From Cohaesibacter marisflavi (lineage in GTDB: Bacteria > Pseudomonadota > Alphaproteobacteria > Rhizobiales > Cohaesibacteraceae), in contig NZ_FOVR01000002.1 of the NCBI RefSeq assembly GCF_900115225.1, forward strand, positions 124,001 to 188,000: a stretch of DNA of 64,000 nucleotides, in the 5' to 3' direction. Positions 8,768 through 16,674 of this stretch are shown one piece after another (position 1 is the first letter of the stretch; every line of letters begins with the position of its first letter). The translations under genes and the position numbers were made by a program. Under the pieces are notes generated by a model. The model was given only the letters and a program-made list of their open reading frames with translations, made no database searches and had not been told where the DNA came from.

Positions 8768-10078
8768 TTAGCCGCCATAGCCAAGGAAGAAGCGCGGCAG
8801 GATCAGGGACAGCTCAGGAATGTAGGTGACCGCCAGGAGAAGGCCGACCAGCACTGCATAGAATGGCAGCATTGGTTTCAGAACCTTGGAAATGGCGACC
8901 TTGCCGACCGAGCAACCGATGAACAGAGCGGAGCCAACCGGCGGCGTGCAGATGCCGATGCAGAGGTTGAAGGTCATCATGACACCGAAGTGAACCGGAT
9001 CCATGCCCAGATCCTGAACTACTGGCAGGAAGATCGGGGTGAAGATCAGAAGGGCTGGCGTCATGTCCATGAAGGTACCGATGATCAGCAGGGCAAGGTT
9101 CATGACCAGCAGAATGACGATCGGGTTATCGGAAACCGCCAGCAGGGCATCGGAGATGTAGAAAGGAATATCCGAGAAGGCCATGGCCTTGGACATGCCG
9201 ATCGAACAGCCAACCATCAGAAGAACGATGGAGGTGGTGACAGCCGATTCCAGAATGATCTTCGGTAGATCACGAACCGAGATTTCGCGATACCAGATCA
9301 GGGCGAGGAACAGGGTGTAGACCACGGCAACAGCAGAGGCTTCCGTTGCGGTAAAGATACCGCCGATGATACCGCCCATGATGATGATGATCAGACCCAA
9401 CGGCAGGATGGCTGCCTTGGTTTTCTCGCACATCTCCTGTCGGGTGGGTTTTTCTGCCACGGCATAGCCGCGCTTCTTGGCAATGATGCCGGCCACGGTC
9501 ATCAGACCCAGCCCCATCAGAATGCCCGGCAGATAGCCTGCAAGGAACAGGGCTGCAATGGACGTACCACCAGTGATCAGCGAATAGACGATGAAGGTGG
9601 TTGATGGCGGGATGAGCAGGCCGGTCGGGCAGGAGGCAATGTTGACAGCTGCCGAATAGGCCGGATCATAGCCTTCCTTCTTCTGCAGTGGCGACATTAC
9701 GCCACCCACAGCAGCAGCTGAAGCAACAGCCGAGCCGGAAATTGCGCCGAACATCATGTTGGCCAGCACGTTGCAGTGGGCCAGCGAGCCGGGCAGGCGG
9801 CCGCCGAGGATCTTGGCGAATTCAATCAGGCGCATGGCGATACCGCCACGGTTCATGATGTTGCCCGCCAGAATGAAGAAGGGGATCGCCAGCAGGGTGA
9901 AGCTATCAAGGCCGGAGGCCATTTGCTGGGCGACGATGAAAATCGATTGGTCGAACGACATGTCGATCACCATGAAGGTGAACATGGTCGCGATACCGAT
10001 TGCGAAGGAAATAGGAACGCTGAATGCCATCAGGACGATGAAGATCGAAAACAGCGTGATAGTTGCTTGCCATTCCAT
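8768..10078 (-). CDS. dctM: TRAP transporter large permease (DctM/SiaM type)
   Basis: A 436-residue inner-membrane protein with about 12 hydrophobic segments, the sodium-coupled transport subunit of a tripartite TRAP system. Family landmarks are visible: IAIPFFILAGNIMNRGG-type text near 80-95, the GGVMSPLQKKEGYDPAYSAAV-like loop near 125-145 with the following PPSTTFIVYS, and an internally repeated two-lobe layout. It begins 26 bp after dctQ on the same strand, forming one operon, while the solute-binding partner dctP is divergent across a regulatory gap. Its setting among uxu genes points to a hexuronate or glucuronide as substrate. That is inference from context, not from the permease sequence. 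Confidence 0.93.
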   Translation of the reverse strand: MEWQATITLFSIFIVLMAFSVPISFAIGIATMFTFMVIDMSFDQSIFIVAQQMASGLDSFTLLAIPFFILAGNIMNRGGIAMRLIEFAKILGGRLPGSLAHCNVLANMMFGAISGSAVASAAAVGGVMSPLQKKEGYDPAYSAAVNIASCPTGLLIPPSTTFIVYSLITGGTSIAALFLAGYLPGILMGLGLMTVAGIIAKKRGYAVAEKPTRQEMCEKTKAAILPLGLIIIIMGGIIGGIFTATEASAVAVVYTLFLALIWYREISVRDLPKIILESAVTTSIVLLMVGCSIGMSKAMAFSDIPFYISDALLAVSDNPIVILLVMNLALLIIGTFMDMTPALLIFTPIFLPVVQDLGMDPVHFGVMMTFNLCIGICTPPVGSALFIGCSVGKVAISKVLKPMLPFYAVLVGLLLAVTYIPELSLILPRFFLGYGG

Positions 10079-10104
10079 GGTTGGTTACTCTCTCTTCGAT
10101 CCGT

Positions 10105-10629
10105 TTAGTCTTGTTTGGCAGGGGTTGGCTCGGAGCTCTCGTTGCTCTCTTCCCCGCTTTCAGGTGAAAACAGTTCAACGATCAACGCCGCGCAGTAAAA
10201 CAGCATCATGGCACCGGAGAATGGGATTGCACCGTAGACATAGCCCATCGGCAGGCGAAGAGCCGGGGTCATCTGGCCGGATTCAAGAGTCTTGAACATC
10301 AGTTCAAGGCCGCCATAGACCATCACCACGCCAGCAAAGGCGGCGACAATCAACAAAACGGCAACACGGATATAGCGAACGGCAGGGCCATCAATAATCA
10401 GTGTGACGATATCAATTGCCAGATGGCGCTTCAGGCCGAGTGTGTAAGCGGCGCCCACAAAAGCGACCCACATAAAGAGGAAGCGTGCGATTTCGTCGGT
10501 GGTGGTGCTTGGCGTTCCAAGGATAAAACGCGAGACGACCTGCCAGACAACGCAGACGACAAGGATGGTAAAGACCAGGACGGTCAGGGTTCCAAGAACC
10601 GCATTTACCAGGCGAACAGCTTGTTTCAT
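10105..10629 (-). CDS. dctQ: TRAP transporter small permease (DctQ type)
   Basis: The 174-residue small membrane subunit that pairs with DctM. I start it at the ATG at 10629 (MKQAVRLVN), where GGAG lies 8 nt upstream, rather than at the more upstream 10722. Four membrane segments are visible, beginning near residues 9-31, 49-67, 86-108 and 130-150. The second is preceded by the family-typical DEIARFLFMWVAFVGAA stretch. The C-terminus is acidic and Glu/Ser-rich, facing the cytosol. It is the first gene of the dctQM operon. Three operator-like palindromes lie upstream toward dctP, so it is probably under UxuR-type control. Confidence 0.92.
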   Translation of the reverse strand: MKQAVRLVNAVLGTLTVLVFTILVVCVVWQVVSRFILGTPSTTTDEIARFLFMWVAFVGAAYTLGLKRHLAIDIVTLIIDGPAVRYIRVAVLLIVAAFAGVVMVYGGLELMFKTLESGQMTPALRLPMGYVYGAIPFSGAMMLFYCAALIVELFSPESGEESNESSEPTPAKQD

Positions 10630-10700
10630 GGCTGCACTCCAATAGCTGTTTGTTCTCAGCTCGAACCAATCGAGCGCGAAATGACTGCCCCTTGGAAGAG

Positions 10701-10716
10701 AATTGGTCGGCCAATT
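10701..10716. promoter_or_regulatory. Operator-like palindrome upstream of dctQ
   Basis: AATTGGTCGGCCAATT has perfect 6-bp arms around TCGG. It resembles the FadR/UxuR-type GntR boxes in the same gap, with one mismatched position in the inner pair. It lies 72 bp before the dctQ start. Confidence 0.5.
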
Positions 10717-10975
10717 TATCAACAGCCGGTTCCCAGGTTGACAGCAAGTGGTTCAACCAGAAATTGGAGAACAACTTTTCTCCAGTCGGCTTTGCCACTC
10801 GAAATCGAGGGATGCAGATCAGCAGCAAATCGGCCTGCATTCGTAAAGCTCAGAAGAAAGTTGCTATAAATCAGTGATATAGCTGGTTTCTAAAAGCGTT
10901 TCCTACAAAATGTCCGCAGACTTGGTGTGCCATTCGGCATCTCTGTTGGCTATACACATCGCTCAAAAAACAAAA

Positions 10976-10987
10976 TTGGTCAACCAA
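10976..10987. promoter_or_regulatory. uxuR: UxuR/ExuR-type operator 1
   Basis: TTGGTCAACCAA within AAATTGGTCAACCAAAAT closely follows the known enterobacterial ExuR/UxuR box, in which TTGGT and ACCAA flank two bases. The likely ligand is the GntR protein encoded at 14276-15031. Confidence 0.7.
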
Positions 10988-11028
10988 AATAAAAATTGAT
11001 TGACAAAAATTTCAAAATGGAGAATTGT

Positions 11029-11040
11029 TTGGTCAACCAA
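11029..11040. promoter_or_regulatory. uxuR: UxuR/ExuR-type operator 2
   Basis: This is a second exact TTGGTCAACCAA, 53 bp from the first, or about five helical turns. Such spacing would let two dimers bind one face of the DNA. It stands 150 bp before the dctP start. Confidence 0.7.
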
Positions 11041-11189
11041 AACGAAATATTGGTTAGACCGGTCGAGGCGTCTGTGGTCAGCAACTTGAACTGATTGCAA
11101 ATGTGCTTGGTTGGATGAATGGCTCCCCGCTTTCCTTGGCAGGGGGGCAAGGCAAACAAACCGACTGAGATTTCATTCGGGAGGGAAAA

Positions 11190-12170
11190 ATGACTCGTAA
11201 GCTTTCCATTATTAGTGCTGTCGCTGGTGCAGCTTTCGCTCTGTCTGCAACTGCAGCAAGCGCTGTTACCCTGAAGATCAGCCACAATAACCCAGAAGAT
11301 CATCCTCTTCACAAATCCATGTCCTTCTTTGCGGATCGCGTAAAAGAGCTGACCAATGGCGACGTCAAGGTTCGCATCTACGCAAACGCCCAGCTCGGCA
11401 CGCAGCGTGAATCCATGGAGCTGGTGCAGAATGGCACGCTGGCGATGGCCAAGTCCAACGCTTCCGAGCTTGAAGCATTTGAAGAATCTTACAGCGCCCT
11501 GAACCTGCCATATCTCTTCACCTCCGAAGATCACTTCTTTAACGCACTTGGTGGTGAAATTGGTGACGACATCCTGATGTCTTCCAAAGACAAGGGTTTC
11601 ATCGGTCTGACTTACTACTATGAAGGTGCTCGTTCCTTCTATGCCAACAAGGCCATCAATACACCGGCTGACCTGGATGGCATGAAAATCCGTGTGCAGC
11701 CATCACCATCCGCGATCCGTATGGTGGAGCTGCTTGGTGGTAACCCGACCCCGATTGCTTGGGGTGAACTCTATTCTGCGCTGAAACAGGGTGTTGTTGA
11801 CGGCGCTGAAAACAACCCGACCGCAATGACCACTGCCCGTCATGGTGAAGTTTCCAAGGTCTTCTCCAAAGACGAACACACCATGATTCCTTCCGTGCTG
11901 GTGATGTCCACCAGGAAGTGGGACCGTCTGAGCGAAGACCAGCAGAAAGCGGTTCGTCAGGCTGCGCATGAATCCATGGACTTCCATCGCAAGCTTTGGG
12001 GTGAAATCGTTTCAAAGGAAATCGAGAAGGCCAAGGCCGATCTGGGTGTGGAATTTGTTGAAGTCGACAAAGAACCATTCATCCAGGCAGTTATGCCAAT
12101 GCATGAAGAGCTGGCTGCCAAATCCGAACGTCTGGCAGACCTGATCGAACGCATCAAGGCTGTAAAATAA
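11190..12170 (+). CDS. dctP: TRAP transporter solute-binding protein (DctP family)
   Basis: A periplasmic receptor of 326 residues that delivers substrate to DctQM. A signal peptide covers residues 1-25 and ends in ASA. The mature start VTLKISHNNPEDHPLH is typical of DctP. The conserved carboxylate-binding arginine is R168 in GMKIRVQPS, with a second arginine at 148 (GARSF), and DGAENNP follows in the expected place. A strong GGGAGG precedes the ATG. An intrinsic terminator follows, then the beta-glucuronidase gene. Many DctP proteins beside uxa/uxu genes bind D-glucuronate or D-galacturonate, so a uronate is the likely ligand here (context inference). Confidence 0.95.
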   Translation: MTRKLSIISAVAGAAFALSATAASAVTLKISHNNPEDHPLHKSMSFFADRVKELTNGDVKVRIYANAQLGTQRESMELVQNGTLAMAKSNASELEAFEESYSALNLPYLFTSEDHFFNALGGEIGDDILMSSKDKGFIGLTYYYEGARSFYANKAINTPADLDGMKIRVQPSPSAIRMVELLGGNPTPIAWGELYSALKQGVVDGAENNPTAMTTARHGEVSKVFSKDEHTMIPSVLVMSTRKWDRLSEDQQKAVRQAAHESMDFHRKLWGEIVSKEIEKAKADLGVEFVEVDKEPFIQAVMPMHEELAAKSERLADLIERIKAVK

Positions 12171-12237
12171 GAACTGGCTTTGAAGTCAGTCTTCCGATCC
12201 GGCAAAAGGGCCTGCTCCTTGCCGATCCAAACTCTCG

Positions 12238-12268
12238 AACATGGCGGACATCTAACCGCCATGTTTTT
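12238..12268 (+). terminator. Intrinsic terminator after dctP
   Basis: A 10-bp perfect stem (AACATGGCGG, 12238-12247 with 12256-12265) runs straight into a T5 tract. It limits read-through into uidA, giving more binding protein than enzyme if uidA has no promoter of its own. Confidence 0.9.
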
Positions 12269-12327
12269 CCCGACCCTGCCCGGCACCTCAAGAATAGGCA
12301 GGCCATCTCAATAACAGGAAGTTCCCA

Positions 12328-14142
12328 ATGGTTCTCGAGCGATCTGAATTGGCGGAAAATGCCCTCCAGTGCCTTCATGATGAAGCCTATGATGCCCCAT
12401 ACAATTGGCAGAATCTTAATCATGAAACCCTGATTTTTACCGGCGGCCGCGACGGTGAAAGTCTCGATGGAGCCTGGAACTTCTGTGTCGATCTTCTGGA
12501 TACCGGTCTTCGCCAAAAGTGGTTCGAAATGGCCCAGATGGATCCTGAAGAGCGTATCGAGCCCTATGATTACGATCCCTATATGGGCGAGCAGGTGGTG
12601 GTGCCTTCCAACTGGCAGATGCTGAAAGAGAAATGGTATTTCTTTGAAGGCAGCGCCTGGTATAGCCGCTCCTTCAATGCCGCATCCCTTGGTGCGGATG
12701 AACGCAAATTTCTGCGCATTGGCGCAGCGCAGTATGACTGCAAGATATTCCTCAACGGCGAGTTTTTGGGTAACCACTATGGCGGCTCTACCCCTTTCTG
12801 CGTCGAGCTGACCGAAAAGCTCCGCGAGGGAGAAAACTGGCTGATGCTGTGTGTCAACAACACCCGCACGCTGGATCGTGTGCCGATGCGCAACACGGAC
12901 TGGTTCAACTATGGCGGTGTCTATCGTGAGGTCGAACTCTACACCACGCCAAAAACCTTCATTCGTGACCTCTTTGTCAGTCTTGTACCTGACGGGACCT
13001 ATAGCCGCATTGCCGTTGAGGCCGTGCTCGATGGTCCTGATGCCAAGGGTGCACAGATCGAAATTCAGCTCCCAGATCTCGGTATCAATACAGTCATCGC
13101 ATCCTCCCAAGATGGCCTGGCAAAAGCCGAGATCGAAGCCAGCCCGGAACTATGGTCCCCCTCCACCCCGCGCCTTTATGACGTTATCGCTCGCCTCGGC
13201 GAGGATGAAGTGCGCGACCGGGTTGGCTTTCGCCAGATTGAACAGGTCGGAGCCGGCCTGCTGCTGAACGGAAAGCCGCTCTTCCTGCGCGGCATTTCGG
13301 TGCATGAAGATGACAAGGTCAAGGGCAAGGTAACAAGCAAGGAAGATCTGGAGCGCCGCTTCGCGCACGCTAAGGATCTCAACTGCAATTTCCTGCGCCT
13401 GGCCCACTATCCGCACCATGAAATGGCTGCCAAAATGGCCGATGAACTGGGCTTTCTTCTTTGGGAAGAAATTCCGGTCTATTGGGCGATCGATTTCGAA
13501 AATCCAGCCACCTTCAAGGATGCGCAGAACCAGCTGATCGAACTCATCAAGCGCGACCGTAACCGTGCTAGTGTCATCATCTGGTCCGTTGGCAATGAAA
13601 ATCCGGATACCGATGCCCGCCTCGATTTCATGCGCCGTTTGTCAGAAACAGCAAAGCAGGTTGACCCGACCCGGTTGACGTCTGCGGCCTGTTTGATCAA
13701 CCACGCCAAGAAAAAGATCGAAGATCGTCTGTCGAATTACATCGACGTGATCGGGATCAATGAATATTACGGCTGGTATGAGGAAAACTTTGAAGATCTC
13801 GTTGAAATTGGCGTGAACTCTTCTCCTGACAAACCGGTTGTCATTTCGGAGACCGGAGCTGATGCCGATATCAGCGCGTCGGGTCCCAAAAAAGGACTCT
13901 TTAGCGAAGCCTATCAGACCGAGGTCTACGAAAAGCAGATCGCAACCCTGCGGGAACTCGATTACGTCAAGGGCATCTCGCCCTGGATTCTTTATGACTT
14001 CCGCGTGGAGCGCCGCCAGAATGTCTTCCAGCGCGGAGGCAACAAGAAGGGGCTGATCGACGCTGACAAGGCAACCAAGAAAGAGGCCTTCCACAAGCTT
14101 GCGGCTTTTTATGCCGAGAAGCGACTGGAAGGTGAACAATAA
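12328..14142 (+). CDS. uidA: Beta-glucuronidase, glycoside hydrolase family 2
   Basis: Hydrolyses beta-D-glucuronides and releases glucuronate for UxaC. The 604-residue protein lacks a signal peptide, so it acts on imported glucuronides in the cytosol. An N-terminal jelly-roll runs to about 205, an immunoglobulin-like domain to about 305, then the TIM barrel. E424 in SVGNENP is the acid-base and E508 in ISETGAD the nucleophile. Two features favour glucuronidase over beta-galactosidase: the NEYYGWY motif (478-484) and the N-x-K pair at N572/K574 in GGNKKG, which binds the uronate carboxylate. AGGAAG lies 8 nt before the ATG. It follows dctP after a terminator and precedes uxuR and uxuA. The exact aglycone preference cannot be read. 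Confidence 0.93.
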   Translation: MVLERSELAENALQCLHDEAYDAPYNWQNLNHETLIFTGGRDGESLDGAWNFCVDLLDTGLRQKWFEMAQMDPEERIEPYDYDPYMGEQVVVPSNWQMLKEKWYFFEGSAWYSRSFNAASLGADERKFLRIGAAQYDCKIFLNGEFLGNHYGGSTPFCVELTEKLREGENWLMLCVNNTRTLDRVPMRNTDWFNYGGVYREVELYTTPKTFIRDLFVSLVPDGTYSRIAVEAVLDGPDAKGAQIEIQLPDLGINTVIASSQDGLAKAEIEASPELWSPSTPRLYDVIARLGEDEVRDRVGFRQIEQVGAGLLLNGKPLFLRGISVHEDDKVKGKVTSKEDLERRFAHAKDLNCNFLRLAHYPHHEMAAKMADELGFLLWEEIPVYWAIDFENPATFKDAQNQLIELIKRDRNRASVIIWSVGNENPDTDARLDFMRRLSETAKQVDPTRLTSAACLINHAKKKIEDRLSNYIDVIGINEYYGWYEENFEDLVEIGVNSSPDKPVVISETGADADISASGPKKGLFSEAYQTEVYEKQIATLRELDYVKGISPWILYDFRVERRQNVFQRGGNKKGLIDADKATKKEAFHKLAAFYAEKRLEGEQ

Positions 14143-14275
14143 CAACAAGAAGCCCGAACCGGGACCGGCAAGGCGCTGCATGAAGCGGGTGCCGCCGGTC
14201 AGGATCGGCAAGACGCAAGGCGCAGGCGCGGCACAATTTTCATGTGCCTCCTGTTGTGGCTAGCGAGGGCCAAAG

Positions 14276-15031
14276 ATGATCACGGATACAGGTAAGAGAC
14301 GCTATCAGGAAGTTGCCGAGGCGCTGAAAAAGGAAATGATTGATCAGTCTCTTTCCGTGGGGACGCGTTTGCGGACGGAAAGACAGATTGCCGAGGATTT
14401 CGATGTGTCGCGTTCGGTTGTCCGTGAAGCAATCATCATGCTGGAAATTGAGGGCCTCGTCTCGGTGCGAAAAGGGTCGGGCATCTATATTGAGCGCCTG
14501 CCCAATCAATCCGAAAAGAATGCCATCGCACGCTCGGATATCGGACCGTTTGAATTGTTGCAGGCACGTCAGCTGCTGGAAAGCAATATCGCCGCATTTG
14601 CCGCAACCATGGTAACCAAGAATGACATTCAGCGCATGCAGGAAGCGCTGGATATGGAAATTCAGGCCATCGATTCTGGCAAGGCCGATTATGACGGCGA
14701 CGAGTGGTTCCACCGATTGATTGCGGAATCTACCCAGAATGGCGTCCTGATCGATATGGTCAATGACATGTGGCGCCTCAGAAAGGGCAACCAGATCTGG
14801 GATGGTCTGCATGCCCGCATTTTTGACGAGAGCTATCGCCAGCAATGGCTGGATGATCATCAACAGATCCTGACGGCCCTCAACCGCAAGGACCCGGGCA
14901 AGGCCCGCGACGCCATGTGGAACCATCTCGAGAATGTGCGCAATACGCTTCTGGTTCTCTCCGATGTTGAGGATCCGAAGTTCGATGGAGATCTGTTCAA
15001 GACGCCCAAGGTCGTCAAACTGAACAAATAA
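14276..15031 (+). CDS. uxuR: GntR-family regulator, UxuR/ExuR type
   Basis: A 251-residue FadR-subfamily GntR repressor. A winged helix occupies residues 8-75, with the recognition region VSRSVVREAIIMLEIEGLV, followed by an all-helical FCD ligand domain. The segment GPFELLQARQLLESNIAAFAA matches E. coli ExuR/UxuR nearly word for word, as does the DDHQQILTAL...RKDP stretch. In those proteins fructuronate or a related uronate relieves repression. The gene lies between uidA and uxuA on plus. The TTGGTCAACCAA boxes upstream of dctP are its probable targets. AGGG lies about 7 nt before the ATG. Whether it controls uxaC, uxuB and eda is unclear, as I saw no clear box there. Confidence 0.93.
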   Translation: MITDTGKRRYQEVAEALKKEMIDQSLSVGTRLRTERQIAEDFDVSRSVVREAIIMLEIEGLVSVRKGSGIYIERLPNQSEKNAIARSDIGPFELLQARQLLESNIAAFAATMVTKNDIQRMQEALDMEIQAIDSGKADYDGDEWFHRLIAESTQNGVLIDMVNDMWRLRKGNQIWDGLHARIFDESYRQQWLDDHQQILTALNRKDPGKARDAMWNHLENVRNTLLVLSDVEDPKFDGDLFKTPKVVKLNK

Positions 15032-15034
15032 CAG

Positions 15035-15068
15035 GTCGGCTGCGTCAAGTTGGTGTGACGAAGCCGAC
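15035..15068 (+). repeat. Stem-loop between uxuR and uxuA
   Basis: GTCGGCT-g-CGTCA pairs with TGACG-a-AGCCGAC around an 8-base loop. No T-run follows, so it is more likely a processing or attenuation hairpin than a terminator. The loop contains a degenerate TTGGT half-site. Confidence 0.45.
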
Positions 15069-15138
15069 AATAAACCCTGCTCCCGATTGCAGATGACCCG
15101 CAGTTCGGAGCACCCAAACTGGAAATAAGAGGCAAAAA

Positions 15139-16296
15139 ATGAAACAGACCTGGCGCTGGTACGGGCCTAATGATCCGGTCACCCTTGACGACATCCGTCA
15201 GGCTGGGGCTACCGGCATTGTCACCGCTCTGCATGAAGTTCCAAACGGCACCGTTTGGAGCCGCGAAGCGATTGCCGAACGCAAAAAGATCATCGAAGAC
15301 AAAGGACTTGTCTGGTCTGTTGTTGAATCCATCCCGCTGCATGAAGACATCAAGCTTCAGCGCGGAGACTACAAGACCCTGATTGCAAACTGGGGTGAAT
15401 CCCTGCGCAATCTGGCCTTGGAAGGGGTCAACAACATTTGCTACAACTTCATGCCTGTTCTGGACTGGACCCGGACCGATCTGGCTTGGGAATTGCCTAC
15501 CGGTGCTCGTTGCCTGCGCTTTGACGCAGACCGCTTTGCAGCCTTCGATCTGTATATTCTCGAACGTGCAGAAGCACAGGGCGAATATACGGACGAGGAA
15601 AAAGCCTCTGCAAAAGCCTGCTTTGATGCGATGACAGAAGATGACAAGAATCTTCTGGTGCGCAACATGATCGCTGGCCTGCCCGGCTCTGAAGAAAGCT
15701 ACACCATTGAGCAGTTCCGTGCCCAGCTCAACCTCTATAAAGAGATTGATGCGGACAAGCTGCGTGAGCATCTGGCCGAGTTCCTGAATACGGTTCTGCC
15801 GATTGCCGATGAAGTGGGCGCAGTGATGGCCATCCATCCTGACGATCCACCCCGTCCGCTGTTTGGCCTGCCGCGCATCGTTTCTACCGTAGAAGACATG
15901 CGTGCCCTGAGGGCCATCAACGAGAGCCCTGCCAATGGCTTTACCCTGTGCACTGGTTCCTACGGTGTGCGCGGTGACAATGACCTTACGGCAATGATCG
16001 ACGAGTTCGCCGACTTCATTCACTTCTTCCATCTGCGTTCCACACAGCGTGATGGCAAGAGTTTCTATGAAGCCAACCATCTTGAAGGCGATGGCAATCT
16101 GGTCGAAGTCATCAAGCACTTCAAGAGCGTGGAAGACAAGGTGGGCAAATCGATCCCGTTCCGCCCTGACCACGGCCATCAGATTCTTGACGATCTGACC
16201 CGCCGTTCTAACCCCGGCTATCCGGCGATTGGGCGTTTGAGAGGCCTTGCCGAATTACGTGGTGCCATGGCTGCTCTGGGCGGTAATCTCGACTAA
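15139..16296 (+). CDS. uxuA: Mannonate dehydratase
   Basis: Dehydrates D-mannonate to 2-keto-3-deoxy-D-gluconate, the third step of glucuronate breakdown in the cytosol. The 385 residues begin [16 protein letters not shown], the standard UxuA opening. They include [17 protein letters not shown] (near 96-112), [17 protein letters not shown] (near 230-246) and the late [12 protein letters not shown] metal-binding block. It follows uxuR on plus with a stem-loop between, and a strong terminator follows it. The product needs KDG kinase before Eda can act, and no such kinase lies in this window. The homologous starvation-sensing RspA family is unlikely, since the motifs here are those of true UxuA. 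Confidence 0.96.
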   Translation: MKQTWRWYGPNDPVTLDDIRQAGATGIVTALHEVPNGTVWSREAIAERKKIIEDKGLVWSVVESIPLHEDIKLQRGDYKTLIANWGESLRNLALEGVNNICYNFMPVLDWTRTDLAWELPTGARCLRFDADRFAAFDLYILERAEAQGEYTDEEKASAKACFDAMTEDDKNLLVRNMIAGLPGSEESYTIEQFRAQLNLYKEIDADKLREHLAEFLNTVLPIADEVGAVMAIHPDDPPRPLFGLPRIVSTVEDMRALRAINESPANGFTLCTGSYGVRGDNDLTAMIDEFADFIHFFHLRSTQRDGKSFYEANHLEGDGNLVEVIKHFKSVEDKVGKSIPFRPDHGHQILDDLTRRSNPGYPAIGRLRGLAELRGAMAALGGNLD

Positions 16297-16308
16297 AAAT
16301 CAAGGTGA

Positions 16309-16360
16309 GGCGCGCAGTCCCCGGTTAGCAAACCAGCCCGGAGACTGCGCGCCTTTTTCT
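16309..16360 (+). terminator. Intrinsic terminator of uxuA
   Basis: An 11-bp perfect stem (GGCGCGCAGTC, 16309-16319 with 16343-16353) is followed by TTTTTCTTT. It closes the plus-strand uronate genes. Confidence 0.92.
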
Positions 16361-16674
16361 TTGCCTGGTTTTCAGGCACATGCACATATGCTTGCTCTTT
16401 GTTTCCCCAAACTTTTTTTGAAGCACAGCGTCTGGATGCGTCCTTAAGACCTCTCTGCCAGCATGTGAATGGACGCTGAAGCGCTTGCTCTTTGGGCTAA
16501 TTTTTACTATGCAGGCAAGGTCAGTTCCTAAGAAACAAAAGCTGATAAACTGTTCGCTTTCTCCATGATTCATGTAAAATTTCTTCATTTTACTTGCGGA
16601 TGCGGGACCAAACGAATTAGCGTTTGACCAATAAATGGAATAAGCCTTTTGGGAACAACAGGGAGATATTGTCT
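16361..16674. other. Intergenic region upstream of oppA
   Basis: About 310 bp without a gene. It must hold the oppA promoter and leader. An AT-rich 7-bp inverted repeat, GTAAAAT/ATTTTAC, lies at 16574-16593, and GGGAG precedes oppA. A lone ACCAA half-site occurs near 16627, but no full UxuR box is present. Confidence 0.5.

Larger units (their letters stand above)
10630..11189. promoter_or_regulatory. Divergent promoter region dctQ / dctP
   Basis: This 560-bp gap separates the minus-strand permeases from plus-strand dctP. It holds two exact TTGGT-CA-ACCAA palindromes, a related AATTGG/CCAATT palindrome nearer dctQ, and a degenerate copy at 11050-11062 (TTGGTTAGACCGG). The section 10971-11060 is AT-rich, as expected around a promoter. 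No open reading frame here looks real. Confidence 0.7.
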
